DNA of 64,000 nucleotides from Ordospora colligata OC4 (taxonomy: Eukaryota; Microsporidia; Ordosporidae): positions 186,001 through 250,000 of the forward strand of contig NW_014575407.1 of the NCBI RefSeq assembly GCF_000803265.1. Reading direction: 5' to 3'. The position numbers were made by a program, and so were the translations under genes. Below are positions 9,027 to 17,739 of the stretch, one piece after another. The notes under the pieces were generated by a model that was given only the letters and a program-made list of their open reading frames with translations, made no database searches and was not told the DNA's origin. Within the stretch, counting starts at the first letter, position 1, and each line of letters starts with the position of its first letter.

Positions 9027-9785
9027 ATGATAAAGCTATACGAAGGAATGTCGTTCATCCCAAAGAATATTGCAGGATGTACCTTGATTGAGATAATACA
9101 CAAAAATACATTCTTCATACTTCCAGGCGATATATACCATATCCCTGTGGGACTTGATCACCAGGAGATCTTTACTAACATCATCATCCACACAGGCACA
9201 TCAAGCATTATGACTGTGAACTATATCGAAACATACAGCTCTAATGATCGCATGGGCGTGCTGTCGTATAGAGAATTCGAAAATGTTGATGCCACGCAGC
9301 AAAGGATTCTTGAATCGCAGATATACGAGATCTATCCTCCATTCAGGATCAAAGAGTATTTTGATGGCGTGTTTGTTTGCATCAAGTTAGAGTGCCTAGC
9401 CGATAAAAGCACGTTTCCAGAATACATTGTATTCGACGGAATGCATAAAAGACTGCAAAATTGTGCATCAGTGTACAAAGCATATGCAGACGAATCAAAA
9501 AATATGTTCTCAATAGTTGCAAAGGCATTTATATACAGATTTGTACCTATGTCTGTGTGTGGCTACTTATTTAGGTTCAAGATATGGAAGGATATTGAAA
9601 CAATCCATTTTATTGCATATCCTACTACTGATAATGAGTTGGAGATAGAATGTATAGATCAGCTTAAGCCATCAAGAGAAGAAATAAGCATACATATAAC
9701 AGAATTCAACCTGAGTGGAGGATTTATACGTGTTAATGGATGCAGGATCGGTGTTTGCCATGAACTTGATGGAAATGTAAAGTAA
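9027..9785 (+). CDS. Hypothetical protein, 252 aa
   Basis: I do not recognise this protein. The start is taken at the ATG at 9027 because GCCCATAC directly precedes it; the frame is open a few codons further up but has no other ATG. The protein alternates short beta-like segments (FFILPGDIYHIPVG, NIIIHTGTSSIMTVNYIET, IVAKAFIYRFVPMSVCGYLF) with charged loops, so it is probably an all-beta or alpha/beta fold. There is no signal peptide or clear transmembrane helix. The beta-rich pattern could suit an OB-fold or a sandwich domain, but no motif allows a family call. It is divergent from Nog1 (221 bp between start codons) and followed by a small membrane-protein gene in the same direction. Confidence 0.6.
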   Translation: MIKLYEGMSFIPKNIAGCTLIEIIHKNTFFILPGDIYHIPVGLDHQEIFTNIIIHTGTSSIMTVNYIETYSSNDRMGVLSYREFENVDATQQRILESQIYEIYPPFRIKEYFDGVFVCIKLECLADKSTFPEYIVFDGMHKRLQNCASVYKAYADESKNMFSIVAKAFIYRFVPMSVCGYLFRFKIWKDIETIHFIAYPTTDNELEIECIDQLKPSREEISIHITEFNLSGGFIRVNGCRIGVCHELDGNVK

Positions 9786-9879
9786 TACGACTTGTTGAGT
9801 TTATAATAGCCAGACATAAACCTATATGTGTATAGAGTAAGACACTGCTATTGATTGTAGGTGAGCAAAGATAACCCTA

Positions 9880-10218
9880 ATGGAAAGAATAAAACGTAAT
9901 AGACGATTTGTTGGATTAGCACTGATTTTTGTTTCTGTATGCTTATTTCTTGTCTTCCATGTGCCAGTAGTGATAAGAATACCATACATATCGCCAAGGA
10001 TATCACTTAGGTTTGCATCTCTTTTTGTATATACATTTATATATGCATTTGTATTTCTAGGTGCAAGCATAAAAAGAGCATCTCCATGTAAACAGGTGAG
10101 AAAAGTGGTGCCTAGGCACTCGACAAAGGAAGACTGCAAGGAATGCCTGGATCAGAATGGTTTCATGGCTGAAAAAAATATCCCAGATGACCGAGGAAGT
10201 TCACGGGAAGTTTCTTGA
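9880..10218 (+). CDS. Small two-TM membrane protein overlapping the start of MCM6
   Basis: This is a 112-residue protein of unknown function. A short basic N terminus (MERIKRNRRF) is followed by a hydrophobic helix at about residues 11-33 and a second at about 43-63, then a hydrophilic tail of about 50 residues with a C-x-E-D-C-x-x-C cluster. This looks like a small ER or organelle membrane protein with two helices. The ATG follows AACCCTA, the CCC start signal, which argues that the gene is real. Its last 32 nt overlap the preferred MCM6 start at 10187 in a different frame (62 nt if MCM6 starts at 10157). No family match was recognised. Confidence 0.6.
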   Translation: MERIKRNRRFVGLALIFVSVCLFLVFHVPVVIRIPYISPRISLRFASLFVYTFIYAFVFLGASIKRASPCKQVRKVVPRHSTKEDCKECLDQNGFMAEKNIPDDRGSSREVS

Positions 10219-12307
10219 GTTTCTTGAAAATACGCCTAAAGTAAGGCATCAGGCTGAGCAAGCAATATACACCAACGAGCATGTGCTTAATATTGACCTT
10301 CAGGATGTCAATGCATACTCAGTGGATTTGTATGTAGACCTATTGAGAAACTTTGCACGCGACGTGGATAAAATCAACAAGAGTACAGAAGTATTTACCA
10401 AGAAGTTATTTTCTAGTGCACTGGAGTATACATCTTTTTACAACAGTCATGTTGTTTATAAGATCAGACAGCTCAAGAGCGAACGATTGGGTCAACTTAT
10501 AAGCTTCAGTGGAACTGTTACAAGGACGACACAAGTACGGCCTGAGCTGATCAGCGGGTCGTTTTCATGCAAGATATGTAATAGTGTTATTGGAGATGTT
10601 GCACAGGAGTTCAAATACACAGAGCCTTTGACATGCCCGAATCATCTATGTACAAATAGGAAGCAGTGGACGTTGGATATGAACAAAAGCAAATTCAGTA
10701 ACTGGCAAAGAGTGCATGTTCAGGAAAACACAGAGGAGATTCCTGCTGGGTCGTTGCCAAGGAGCATGGACGTGATAGTGAGGAATGAACTTGTTGAGAA
10801 GATTAGGGCAGGAGACAAAATTGTGATGACTGGGTATTTGATAGTTGTTCCTGACATTATTCAATTGATGATGCCGCAAAGCAAAGTAGTTCCTATGCAG
10901 GAAGGAGAGGGCGGCGAAGCAAAGAAGAAGCGGAACATCAACATTAAGGACCTGAATCATAAGATGGTTTTTATGTGCATCCATGCAGATTGCAAAAGCA
11001 CTGAGGAGGAGTTTACAAATGAGGAGCTTGCAATAATCAATGAGATGAAGGCATCATCTGATCTGTATTATAAACTGAGTCAAAGCATGTTTCCGTCGAT
11101 TCATGGGCATTATTCAATTAAGAATGCGATTTTATTAATGCTTGTTGGCGGAGTTGGAAAGAAAGCAGAAGGTGGAGCTAACCTTAGAGGAGACATAAAT
11201 GTGCTGCTTGTTGGAGATCCTGGGACAGCAAAGTCGCAGTTTCTGAAACAAACAAGTGCTTTTCTGCCTAGAAGTGTGTACACGTCTGGAAAGAGTAGTA
11301 GTGCAGCAGGACTTACAGCAAGTGTAGTGAAGGATGGTGAGACCGGAGAGTTTACGATTGATGCAGGAGCATTAATGCTGAGCGACACTGGAGTGTGCTG
11401 TATTGACGAGTTTGACAAGATGAACTTCAAGGATCAGGTGAGCATCCACGAGGCGATGGAGCAGCAAACAATAACGATATCGAAGGCAGGCATCAATGCA
11501 ACATTAAATGCAAGGAGCAGCATTCTTGCAGCAGCGAATCCTATAAAAGGCCGGTACGACAAGAAGAAGACGTTGAGGCAAAACATCAACTTGAGTGCAC
11601 CTGTGATGTCAAGGTTTGACCTGTACTTTGTATTGATTGACGATGTGAATCTAGAAAACGACAAGAATGTTGCAATGCATGTGTTGAACAATCATGCATC
11701 ACTGAGTGAGACTGGGAGAATAAGCAGCTATTTCACACCTGAACAAGTGAAACTGTATCTGAGGCATGCCAGAGGAAGAAAGCCAAGGATGACTGATGAA
11801 GCAAAGGATTTACTAATAAAGAAGTATGTTGAGATACGACAGGATAGCTTGGTCAATAGCAGCAACTATATGATGACTGCAAGACATCTGGAAAGCCTTA
11901 TTAGGTTGAGTGAAGCGCTTGCAAAGATTCATGATGTTGAGCTTGTTACTAGAGAATATGTTGAGGAAGCACACAGATTAATGAAAAGCAGTGTGATTGA
12001 GGTAAAAGGAGAAGACATAGAAGTGATAGCAAAGACAGACGATCACCCAGGCTTTGTTGTGAATCACAAGGATTATGTGCGAATAACAAGTTCGCTTATA
12101 TACCTGATTAAGACCAGGGATCCGATGGAGAGGCATGAGCTTCTGGAGTCATTTATGGCAGAAAGTGAGCCATATATTGAAAGTGAAAGAGCGTTTCTGG
12201 ATGAGCATGTCAAGGCCGAAAATGTGTTGTCGTTTTTGATTGCAAAAGAGGGTGTTCTGTTTGTATGTGATGGAAAGATTCATGTGCACCCAAACTACGA
12301 TATTTAG
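10187..12307 (+). CDS. MCM6: DNA replication licensing factor MCM6
   Basis: MCM6 is one of the six AAA+ subunits of the MCM2-7 replicative helicase, acting in the nucleus. The N-terminal OB domain carries GTVTRTTQVRPELISGSF, with a zinc-binding set of Cys (CKIC...CPNHLC), followed by FSNWQRVHVQENTEEIPAG and SLPRSMDVIVRNELVEK. This combination identifies MCM6 rather than MCM2-5 or 7. The AAA+ core has Walker A GDPGTAKSQFLK, Walker B with CCIDEFDKM, sensor 1 AANP and the arginine-finger motif MSRFDLYF. The C-terminal winged-helix extension is present. The length is 706 aa, shorter than the usual 820 or so by trimmed termini. An in-frame ATG exists at 10157, but the ATG at 10187 follows TCCCAG and is preferred. 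The gene starts inside the preceding small membrane-protein ORF. Confidence 0.95.
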   Translation: MTEEVHGKFLEFLENTPKVRHQAEQAIYTNEHVLNIDLQDVNAYSVDLYVDLLRNFARDVDKINKSTEVFTKKLFSSALEYTSFYNSHVVYKIRQLKSERLGQLISFSGTVTRTTQVRPELISGSFSCKICNSVIGDVAQEFKYTEPLTCPNHLCTNRKQWTLDMNKSKFSNWQRVHVQENTEEIPAGSLPRSMDVIVRNELVEKIRAGDKIVMTGYLIVVPDIIQLMMPQSKVVPMQEGEGGEAKKKRNINIKDLNHKMVFMCIHADCKSTEEEFTNEELAIINEMKASSDLYYKLSQSMFPSIHGHYSIKNAILLMLVGGVGKKAEGGANLRGDINVLLVGDPGTAKSQFLKQTSAFLPRSVYTSGKSSSAAGLTASVVKDGETGEFTIDAGALMLSDTGVCCIDEFDKMNFKDQVSIHEAMEQQTITISKAGINATLNARSSILAAANPIKGRYDKKKTLRQNINLSAPVMSRFDLYFVLIDDVNLENDKNVAMHVLNNHASLSETGRISSYFTPEQVKLYLRHARGRKPRMTDEAKDLLIKKYVEIRQDSLVNSSNYMMTARHLESLIRLSEALAKIHDVELVTREYVEEAHRLMKSSVIEVKGEDIEVIAKTDDHPGFVVNHKDYVRITSSLIYLIKTRDPMERHELLESFMAESEPYIESERAFLDEHVKAENVLSFLIAKEGVLFVCDGKIHVHPNYDI

Positions 12308-12485
12308 TGATCTTGCTGTGCTATTATATCTTGGCAAATACTGCCTAGTCAAGCCATGCATCATAATGAACTATGGAATAAATCATTTGTGGAGGTTTAA
12401 AAATTGTTTGTGATAAATACATGTGGATGCACATCTAAATACTTGTATGCTGATTATCTTGATTGTTTAAAACACTGATATTTAA

Positions 12486-12728
12486 TCATTCTTTTATTGA
12501 AACTATAATAATGGCCACATCGTTTAGCATGCCGTGCGTCTCTTCTATTGACCACAGAGTAACAAACTCTGGCACTTCATCATATGGTGCATATCTATAA
12601 GTTTCATTGATCTCATCTTCAGCTCCTTTGTCTATACACTCAAGCATCCTCCTCATCATTAATGTTCGTTCATTGACTTCTTCAATCTCTTGACAGGTCT
12701 CGCTATTGCTCTTAACCGGCTTCTTCAT
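12486..12728 (-). CDS. Small hypothetical protein, 80 aa
   Basis: I do not recognise this protein. The ATG is preceded by GGGGTGC, a GGG start signal, and the frame fills most of the space between MCM6 and the SUMO protease gene, so I regard it as real. The first half is charged and helical (EIEEVNERTLMMRRMLECID). The second half contains a distinctive aromatic and proline segment, YRYAPYDEVPEFVTLW, and ends in a hydrophobic beta-like stretch VAIIIVSIKE. It has no membrane segment. The size suggests a small subunit of a complex, but no assignment is possible. Confidence 0.5.
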   Translation of the reverse strand: MKKPVKSNSETCQEIEEVNERTLMMRRMLECIDKGAEDEINETYRYAPYDEVPEFVTLWSIEETHGMLNDVAIIIVSIKE

Positions 12729-12802
12729 GCACCCCTAGTTACCATATTTCTTCTTAAACAATGCATAAAGGTATATACAATTCCAAATAATACTCGGTCG
12801 TA

Positions 12803-13561
12803 TCAGCCAATCACATGCGGCACTAAGTAAATTATCCTTCCGGCCACTATTTCATTAAGCATTGCCTTCCTTAGGCTTTTTATTTGATTTGAGCAGAACC
12901 ACTTGTTACACTTTTCTAACCTGTACCTTGCATACATGCATATAAAAACCCCACAGTCTGTTCCGTTTTGCTGCTGTGGGATATCTTTGATCAGTTTGAC
13001 TGAAATCCTAAATCCATCGTCATTCACTTTGCTCCATTCAGCCCTGAGATATTCAATCACAACATCCACTATTTGCATGTCAACATTTCCTAACGAATCA
13101 TAGTATTCCACCAACATTTCCTCAACATCGATCACAACAAGGCACCAATGGCCAGGAACATGAATAGGTATCAATATCAATTTGTTGTCAAAGATGTTGA
13201 TGTTTGAGGTCCATCTCTGTACCCACTCTACTCCTCTACTTCTTAATGCACTGTGGAAAAATGTTGAGAAAGAATATGTTGCTTGTTCAGAATATTTTGA
13301 AACAATCTCAAAGTACACATTGATTATCTTGTCATTCAACAGTCCACCATCTGATAATCTATTTAGATCTTCAGGCAACAGTTCATAACCCATCCTACTT
13401 ATTGGCAGTTCATTATCAATGCACATTTTAAAAGCAGCTTCCGGCTCAATAATAGCAGAAACACCTAAGTATTTATTTGTATTATTCACTGTACAATTGT
13501 TTTTGCAGCATATACATTCATTCTGTTTACTGCATTCATCAGCCTGGTTGTACTGACTCAT
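12803..13561 (-). CDS. SUMO-specific cysteine protease (Ulp1/SENP family)
   Basis: This protease processes the SUMO precursor and removes SUMO from conjugates, typically at the nuclear periphery. The C48 catalytic set is complete: His138 in HVPGHWCLVVID, Asp155 in YYDSLG, an oxyanion Gln near 197 in IPQQQNGTDCGVF, and Cys203 in the same motif. The earlier helix with GLLNDKIINVYFEIV (family: WLND..I..Y) is at about residue 73. At 252 aa the gene encodes little more than the catalytic domain. The short N terminus is unusual: five Cys lie between residues 10 and 23 (CSKQNECICCKNNC), possibly a metal-binding or lipid-modified patch. The ATG follows AATCCCTGGTTAT. It is divergent from the EF-hand-like gene, with 35 bp between the start codons. 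Confidence 0.92.
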   Translation of the reverse strand: MSQYNQADECSKQNECICCKNNCTVNNTNKYLGVSAIIEPEAAFKMCIDNELPISRMGYELLPEDLNRLSDGGLLNDKIINVYFEIVSKYSEQATYSFSTFFHSALRSRGVEWVQRWTSNINIFDNKLILIPIHVPGHWCLVVIDVEEMLVEYYDSLGNVDMQIVDVVIEYLRAEWSKVNDDGFRISVKLIKDIPQQQNGTDCGVFICMYARYRLEKCNKWFCSNQIKSLRKAMLNEIVAGRIIYLVPHVIG

Positions 13562-13596
13562 ATAACCAGGGATTTATAATACAGCATGAAACCCTT

Positions 13597-13953
13597 ATGG
13601 ATCATTTTAGTCATGCATCTCCAAAAAGCTTCGATCTTGGAAAAAAAGGATTTCTAAGGTATGAAGAGTATAAAGGATATTGCTTGAGCATCTTTAAACA
13701 ACCACTTGATAAAAATAACATTGGTGACAGAATATCTTTTGATCAAATACGATTTACAGAGGGAGAGGCACATATAGATGCTGTCTTTGAGTTCTTCTCT
13801 CAGGGGCAGCAGCACATATCACTCCAAACACTTAGAGATGCTGTCTCAAAGCTAGACTTAAACATCACAGATCCTGAGATGGAAGGTATGATAGATCTTC
13901 TCAGTGTAAATGGACTTATATCCAAAAATGAGTTTTCACATGCATTTGGATAA
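13597..13953 (+). CDS. Degenerate EF-hand protein (calmodulin/centrin superfamily)
   Basis: This is a 118-residue protein with the helix-loop-helix rhythm of the calmodulin superfamily. The first loop, FDLGKKGFLRYEEYK, keeps Asp at position 1, Gly at 6 and Glu at 12 but lacks the ligands at 3 and 5. A second pair of helices surrounds FSQGQQHISLQTLRDAV, and the last loop (LLSVNGLISKNEF) is shortened, so calcium binding is doubtful. This pattern is typical of myosin light chains and divergent centrin- or Mlc1-like adaptors; which one cannot be told. The ATG at 13597 follows AACCCTT, while the open frame upstream of it overlaps the SUMO protease gene on the other strand and is not coding. Confidence 0.7.
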   Translation: MDHFSHASPKSFDLGKKGFLRYEEYKGYCLSIFKQPLDKNNIGDRISFDQIRFTEGEAHIDAVFEFFSQGQQHISLQTLRDAVSKLDLNITDPEMEGMIDLLSVNGLISKNEFSHAFG

Positions 13954-14037
13954 ATCCTGAAATTGATGCAGACTAAAAGTAGATTAAAATGTTTATCACT
14001 GTCTATGAATGCTCCAGTGTACACGATGCATATGCTG

Positions 14038-14985
14038 TTACCTTTGTCCAATACACTCTAAACCATCGGTGTCACATAAATCAATCACATTGTATCCGTT
14101 TTCTCCTGCAGCATAAACCACTTGGTCCTTAAAACACAGATCAAAAATGGATCTAAGATCTGTTTTGAACAGCTTAAAGCTCTTTTCATCTCTGATGTCT
14201 CCATGCCCAACAAGTCCACAAGATGTGCTAAACACAATCTGATTCAATCCGTCTCCTCTTATGTCCCATACCTCAATCGTTCCAAGAGGTATCTTGAACA
14301 CTCGCATACCCATTGGAATGTTAACAAGCAAAATATACTCAAAACATCCTCCAATCACAAAGTAGTTGTTCATATACAATGCACAAAGAGGTAATCCTTC
14401 AACTTCTATCTTTGCCAAAATATTCATGTTCTTGCTTATCACAACCATGTTTTCTGATCCTATGCATATAACATCACTCTCAGGAATCTTGTCCAGACAA
14501 AGCCCGTTTTTAATCTTGAATCCAGTCAGCTTCTGATGTGTATTTGAATCAAACATCACGAACGAGTCAGCAGTTAAAGTATAAAGCTTTCCATTCTCAT
14601 AGCACATATCAAGTATTTCACTATGCTGTCCAATACATACATTTTGAAAGCACAAGTCAAGGCTGAACACATGAATATTACCTACTTCTGTTCCAACTAC
14701 AACCTTGTCCCCTATAATCTTCATCCTTGCAATGTCCTCGTTTAAACAGACATTATTGATCTCTCCCTCAAACGTCATAAGCGAAATTGTTCCATCCAAA
14801 GACCCAACAATAAACTTCTCAGAATCCAAAAACTTACAAAATACCACTGAATCATCAAAATCCTCCACAACTGCTACCACATCCCCAGTATCTACATTCA
14901 TCGCAATGCACTTATTATTTTTTCCACCATAGAGCAATATTCTTGTACTCGCATAAAAGTCAATGCAATAAATCTCGTCATCCAT
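14038..14985 (-). CDS. WD-repeat protein, possibly Sqt1/AAMP-like
   Basis: This is a beta-propeller protein of about 315 aa with degenerate WD40 blades spaced about every 40 residues. Opening segments GGKNNKCIAMNVDTGDVVAV and DDSVVFCKF then FIVGSLDGTISLM resemble Sqt1/AAMP, where the first blades read GG.DD.A.VWD..TGE and DSV....F....ATG..DG. Sqt1 is the chaperone for ribosomal protein uL16, which would fit the other ribosome-assembly genes in this window. The similarity is limited and other WD proteins are possible. An ATG at 14997 lies four codons upstream, but CTGCCC directly precedes the ATG at 14985, which is preferred. The start is 98 bp from the 3' end of LCB2. Confidence 0.7.
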   Translation of the reverse strand: MDDEIYCIDFYASTRILLYGGKNNKCIAMNVDTGDVVAVVEDFDDSVVFCKFLDSEKFIVGSLDGTISLMTFEGEINNVCLNEDIARMKIIGDKVVVGTEVGNIHVFSLDLCFQNVCIGQHSEILDMCYENGKLYTLTADSFVMFDSNTHQKLTGFKIKNGLCLDKIPESDVICIGSENMVVISKNMNILAKIEVEGLPLCALYMNNYFVIGGCFEYILLVNIPMGMRVFKIPLGTIEVWDIRGDGLNQIVFSTSCGLVGHGDIRDEKSFKLFKTDLRSIFDLCFKDQVVYAAGENGYNVIDLCDTDGLECIGQR

Positions 14986-15083
14986 GGGCAGATGCATCTT
15001 TATCTTTATTGCACTTATAATACTTCAGTATGTATGTAATATTTTGGCTTTACATTACTTATCTCTCACATCAGATACACTCA

Positions 15084-16562
15084 TTACTTGCACATTTTGA
15101 TCCCAAGTTCTCCTCCTATTCTACTGACTACTTCCATGGCATTCTGTACATCCTCAATGCTGTGGGATGCAGATGCACACAACCTAACTCGACTTGTAAG
15201 AATAGGAGTTGCTGGATATCCAACTACCACAACTGCAATACCTTCTGCCATGCATCTTCTTGAAAACTCACCTATCTTTGCAGGACAGACTATAAGCACC
15301 GGTATTACAGGTGATGCATTATCTCCAAGCACAAAAAATCCTTCACTAACAAGAATCTTCCTCATAAGAGCAGTATTTGCACTGAGTCTTTCAATTTTGC
15401 TCTTTCCTTCATCCGTGTATTTTATGAATCGAAGGCTTTCCAAAATTTGTGAGCATGCAAACGGCGGCAGCTGGTCACCATGCACGCATAAATCACTGTA
15501 GAATCGCAGCCATGTCACCAACCTCTTAGATCCTGCTACGTATCCTCCCATTCCTCCAAATGACTTGGTAAACGTGCCCATGAAAATATCAACATCTCCA
15601 AAGTCCACACCTGCATGTTCACACACGCCCCTTCCAGTACAACCTAACGCACCTATCGAATGTGCCTCATCCACAAATATGTAGAACTTGTATTTTTTCT
15701 TAAGCTCAACTAGTTTCTTCATGTCCACTATTGTGCCCTCCATCGAGTATATTCCCTCTACAATCACCACTATCTTCTTCCATGCTTTATGTGTAAACGG
15801 CTGTCCCTGTGAAATGTTGAACACAAGCTTTTCTTCAAGATCGTGCATGTTATTATGCTCAAACACTCGCACAGTACCCTTACTTATTCTTATACCAGTG
15901 ATCAATGATGCATGGTTGAATTCATCAGACAATATAAGAGTCTCTTCATCACATAACACAGGTATATTTGCAGAATTTGTTCCATATCCAATCGAAAACA
16001 CAATACAATCCTCTTGGTGCAGAAAAGACGCCATTTCTTGCTCAAGCTCTGTTATAATGTCATAGCATCCAACCTCTCTCGAAGGTGCTGCCATTACAAG
16101 AGGATACTTATATAATGTGTCTATTACCTTTTCAGTGATAGGTCCATGATTACTACTGAACCCAAGATAATTATATGATCCAAAATTAAGTAACTCCATC
16201 ATCTTGCCTGTATGTCTGAAACTTTCATTATGATCAACAGATACACGCTCTATAACCACAACCTTTCTGCCAGGTATACCAGCAATAGGCCTTTCCCAGC
16301 AATCTCTAATCCTCTGAAATAATCTTCTACTGAAAAAACTCTCAAAACTACTGTACAGAGGAGGCATTCCATCATCCTGTTTATACTTTCTGTGGTATCC
16401 AGGAAAAAATAACTTTCCAAATGTGTCTCTTGCATGTCCTAGTAAAATAACAACAAAATACGACGCATACGTGAACATCATCACATGCAGTGGAATCCTG
16501 CTCTTGGTCATCCTTTTGTTTAGATCATCTCTTGCATAAATCCATTTGTACAAGCCAAACAT
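15084..16562 (-). CDS. LCB2: Serine palmitoyltransferase catalytic subunit (LCB2/SPTLC2)
   Basis: This is a PLP-dependent enzyme that condenses serine with palmitoyl-CoA to form 3-ketodihydrosphingosine, the first step of sphingolipid synthesis, on the ER membrane. The N-terminal 50 residues contain a membrane helix (MMFTYASYFVVILLG). The alpha-oxoamine synthase core shows NFGSYNYLGF, IVEGIYSMEG, the cofactor motif FVDEAHSIGALG, and FMGTFTKSFGGMGGYVAG with the PLP-binding Lys that distinguishes LCB2 from the catalytically dead LCB1. At 492 aa it is a little shorter than yeast Lcb2 (561). The ATG at 16562 has no nearby CCC or GGG, unlike most genes here. The partner LCB1 is not in this window. 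Confidence 0.96.
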   Translation of the reverse strand: MFGLYKWIYARDDLNKRMTKSRIPLHVMMFTYASYFVVILLGHARDTFGKLFFPGYHRKYKQDDGMPPLYSSFESFFSRRLFQRIRDCWERPIAGIPGRKVVVIERVSVDHNESFRHTGKMMELLNFGSYNYLGFSSNHGPITEKVIDTLYKYPLVMAAPSREVGCYDIITELEQEMASFLHQEDCIVFSIGYGTNSANIPVLCDEETLILSDEFNHASLITGIRISKGTVRVFEHNNMHDLEEKLVFNISQGQPFTHKAWKKIVVIVEGIYSMEGTIVDMKKLVELKKKYKFYIFVDEAHSIGALGCTGRGVCEHAGVDFGDVDIFMGTFTKSFGGMGGYVAGSKRLVTWLRFYSDLCVHGDQLPPFACSQILESLRFIKYTDEGKSKIERLSANTALMRKILVSEGFFVLGDNASPVIPVLIVCPAKIGEFSRRCMAEGIAVVVVGYPATPILTSRVRLCASASHSIEDVQNAMEVVSRIGGELGIKMCK

Positions 16563-16600
16563 TCAAAACACACATCAACATTCTGATTTAATTAATAGTT

Positions 16601-17707
16601 TTATTCATACTCACCTGCCACATAGTTCATCTCAGGATAATATCCTGCAATAACTATTCGTTCGTCATACATAAGACCTCCAAACTCTCTATACACATTT
16701 TCGGATGTTTCAACATCTCCACACTCAATGAAAATCGTTGAGCTTCCTGGCTGTCTTTTAAATCCATGCTTTAAAGCAGGAATAACCACACTCCGTATGT
16801 CTCCACAATTCTTGCATTGCTCTTCTACTTCATGCAAAAAATCTTCTGTAACATCATCACATGATGAAATAACATTTAGGAGAATAACAATCCGTGTTCT
16901 CTCCTTACTCAATGCAACTCGCCCTGCAAGTCTTCTTGGTGCAAATCTTGGGATATTTCTTCCAAGGTCCAGTAACACACACCCATCATATGCTTTTTTA
17001 GATATAAGTGGGCATTTACAATCATTCATATAAATATGGCTTGTAACTCTCACAAATGCATCGCAGAAATCATCATCCAGAAAGCTAAATGTAAAATACA
17101 TTGGATTTTCACACACTCTAAAGCTTCTAAGAGGTGCAATCCTGTCCAGTGCATCCCTAAGATCAGCATGGTTCACATCTAATGGCCCAATAATAATCTT
17201 ATTTTCTATACAAAGCGTGTCCTGGCAGTATTTGCTTCCGTTTATTTTCACATCAGGCTCGTTAGGAAGTTCAATGTATCTCTTTGGTCTATAAAAAACA
17301 ATTTCTTTGTTACTAAGGCATAAACATCTTGATGCATCAGAAGAACAGCAAAATTCCACTTCCATCCATTCTCCAACTTGCTTTACTGTGAATCCTTTGA
17401 AAAAACGTTCCAAGAATTTACTTACAGAGTTAGTATCTAGTAAACTCTCACATACAACCAAGACCCGGTTTCTATAGTCCTCTTCAGTAAATCCATCTGT
17501 CTTTAGTTTTCCAATTATCAAAGGCATATACAGAATCTTGTCGTCTTCTTTAGTAGCATTCATACTCGACTCCAAAATTTCCTCAAGGTACTCAATCCCA
17601 TCAACAATGCATCCACCAACATCAAACAAATTCATTCTTCTAAACCGCTTATCCAGTCTGACTATCTGCATCAAGGGTCGCTCATTCAATGCAACTTCAA
17701 AACGCAT
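16601..17707 (-). CDS. U2AF large subunit (U2AF65) splicing factor
   Basis: U2AF65 recognises the 3' end of introns and recruits U2 snRNP. The C-terminal UHM domain is the clearest part: RIVILLNVISSCDDV followed by VEEQCKNCGDIRSVVIPAL and STIFIECGDVETSENVYREF, which matches VLCLMNMV...LL.DVR.EC.KYG.V.SI.IP and G.IFVEF of U2AF65. Before it lie a degenerate RRM2 (KIIIGPLDVNHADLRDALDR) and an RRM1 remnant closing with the family's (F/Y)RRPxxY-like phrase FYRPKRYIELP. The N-terminal RS domain of animal U2AF65 is absent, so the protein is 368 aa. Its presence agrees with the spliceosomal intron in the S6 gene of this window. Start at the ATG at 17707; no CCC/GGG is adjacent, and an out-of-frame ATG lies upstream. 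Confidence 0.82.
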   Translation of the reverse strand: MRFEVALNERPLMQIVRLDKRFRRMNLFDVGGCIVDGIEYLEEILESSMNATKEDDKILYMPLIIGKLKTDGFTEEDYRNRVLVVCESLLDTNSVSKFLERFFKGFTVKQVGEWMEVEFCCSSDASRCLCLSNKEIVFYRPKRYIELPNEPDVKINGSKYCQDTLCIENKIIIGPLDVNHADLRDALDRIAPLRSFRVCENPMYFTFSFLDDDFCDAFVRVTSHIYMNDCKCPLISKKAYDGCVLLDLGRNIPRFAPRRLAGRVALSKERTRIVILLNVISSCDDVTEDFLHEVEEQCKNCGDIRSVVIPALKHGFKRQPGSSTIFIECGDVETSENVYREFGGLMYDERIVIAGYYPEMNYVAGEYE

Positions 17708-17739
17708 GTGTGTTCTTAATCATGCAATCACTGAACACT

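Noticed and set aside
13477..13596. Upstream extension of the EF-hand-like gene
   Set aside because: It has no ATG before 13597 and overlaps the start of the SUMO protease gene on the other strand.
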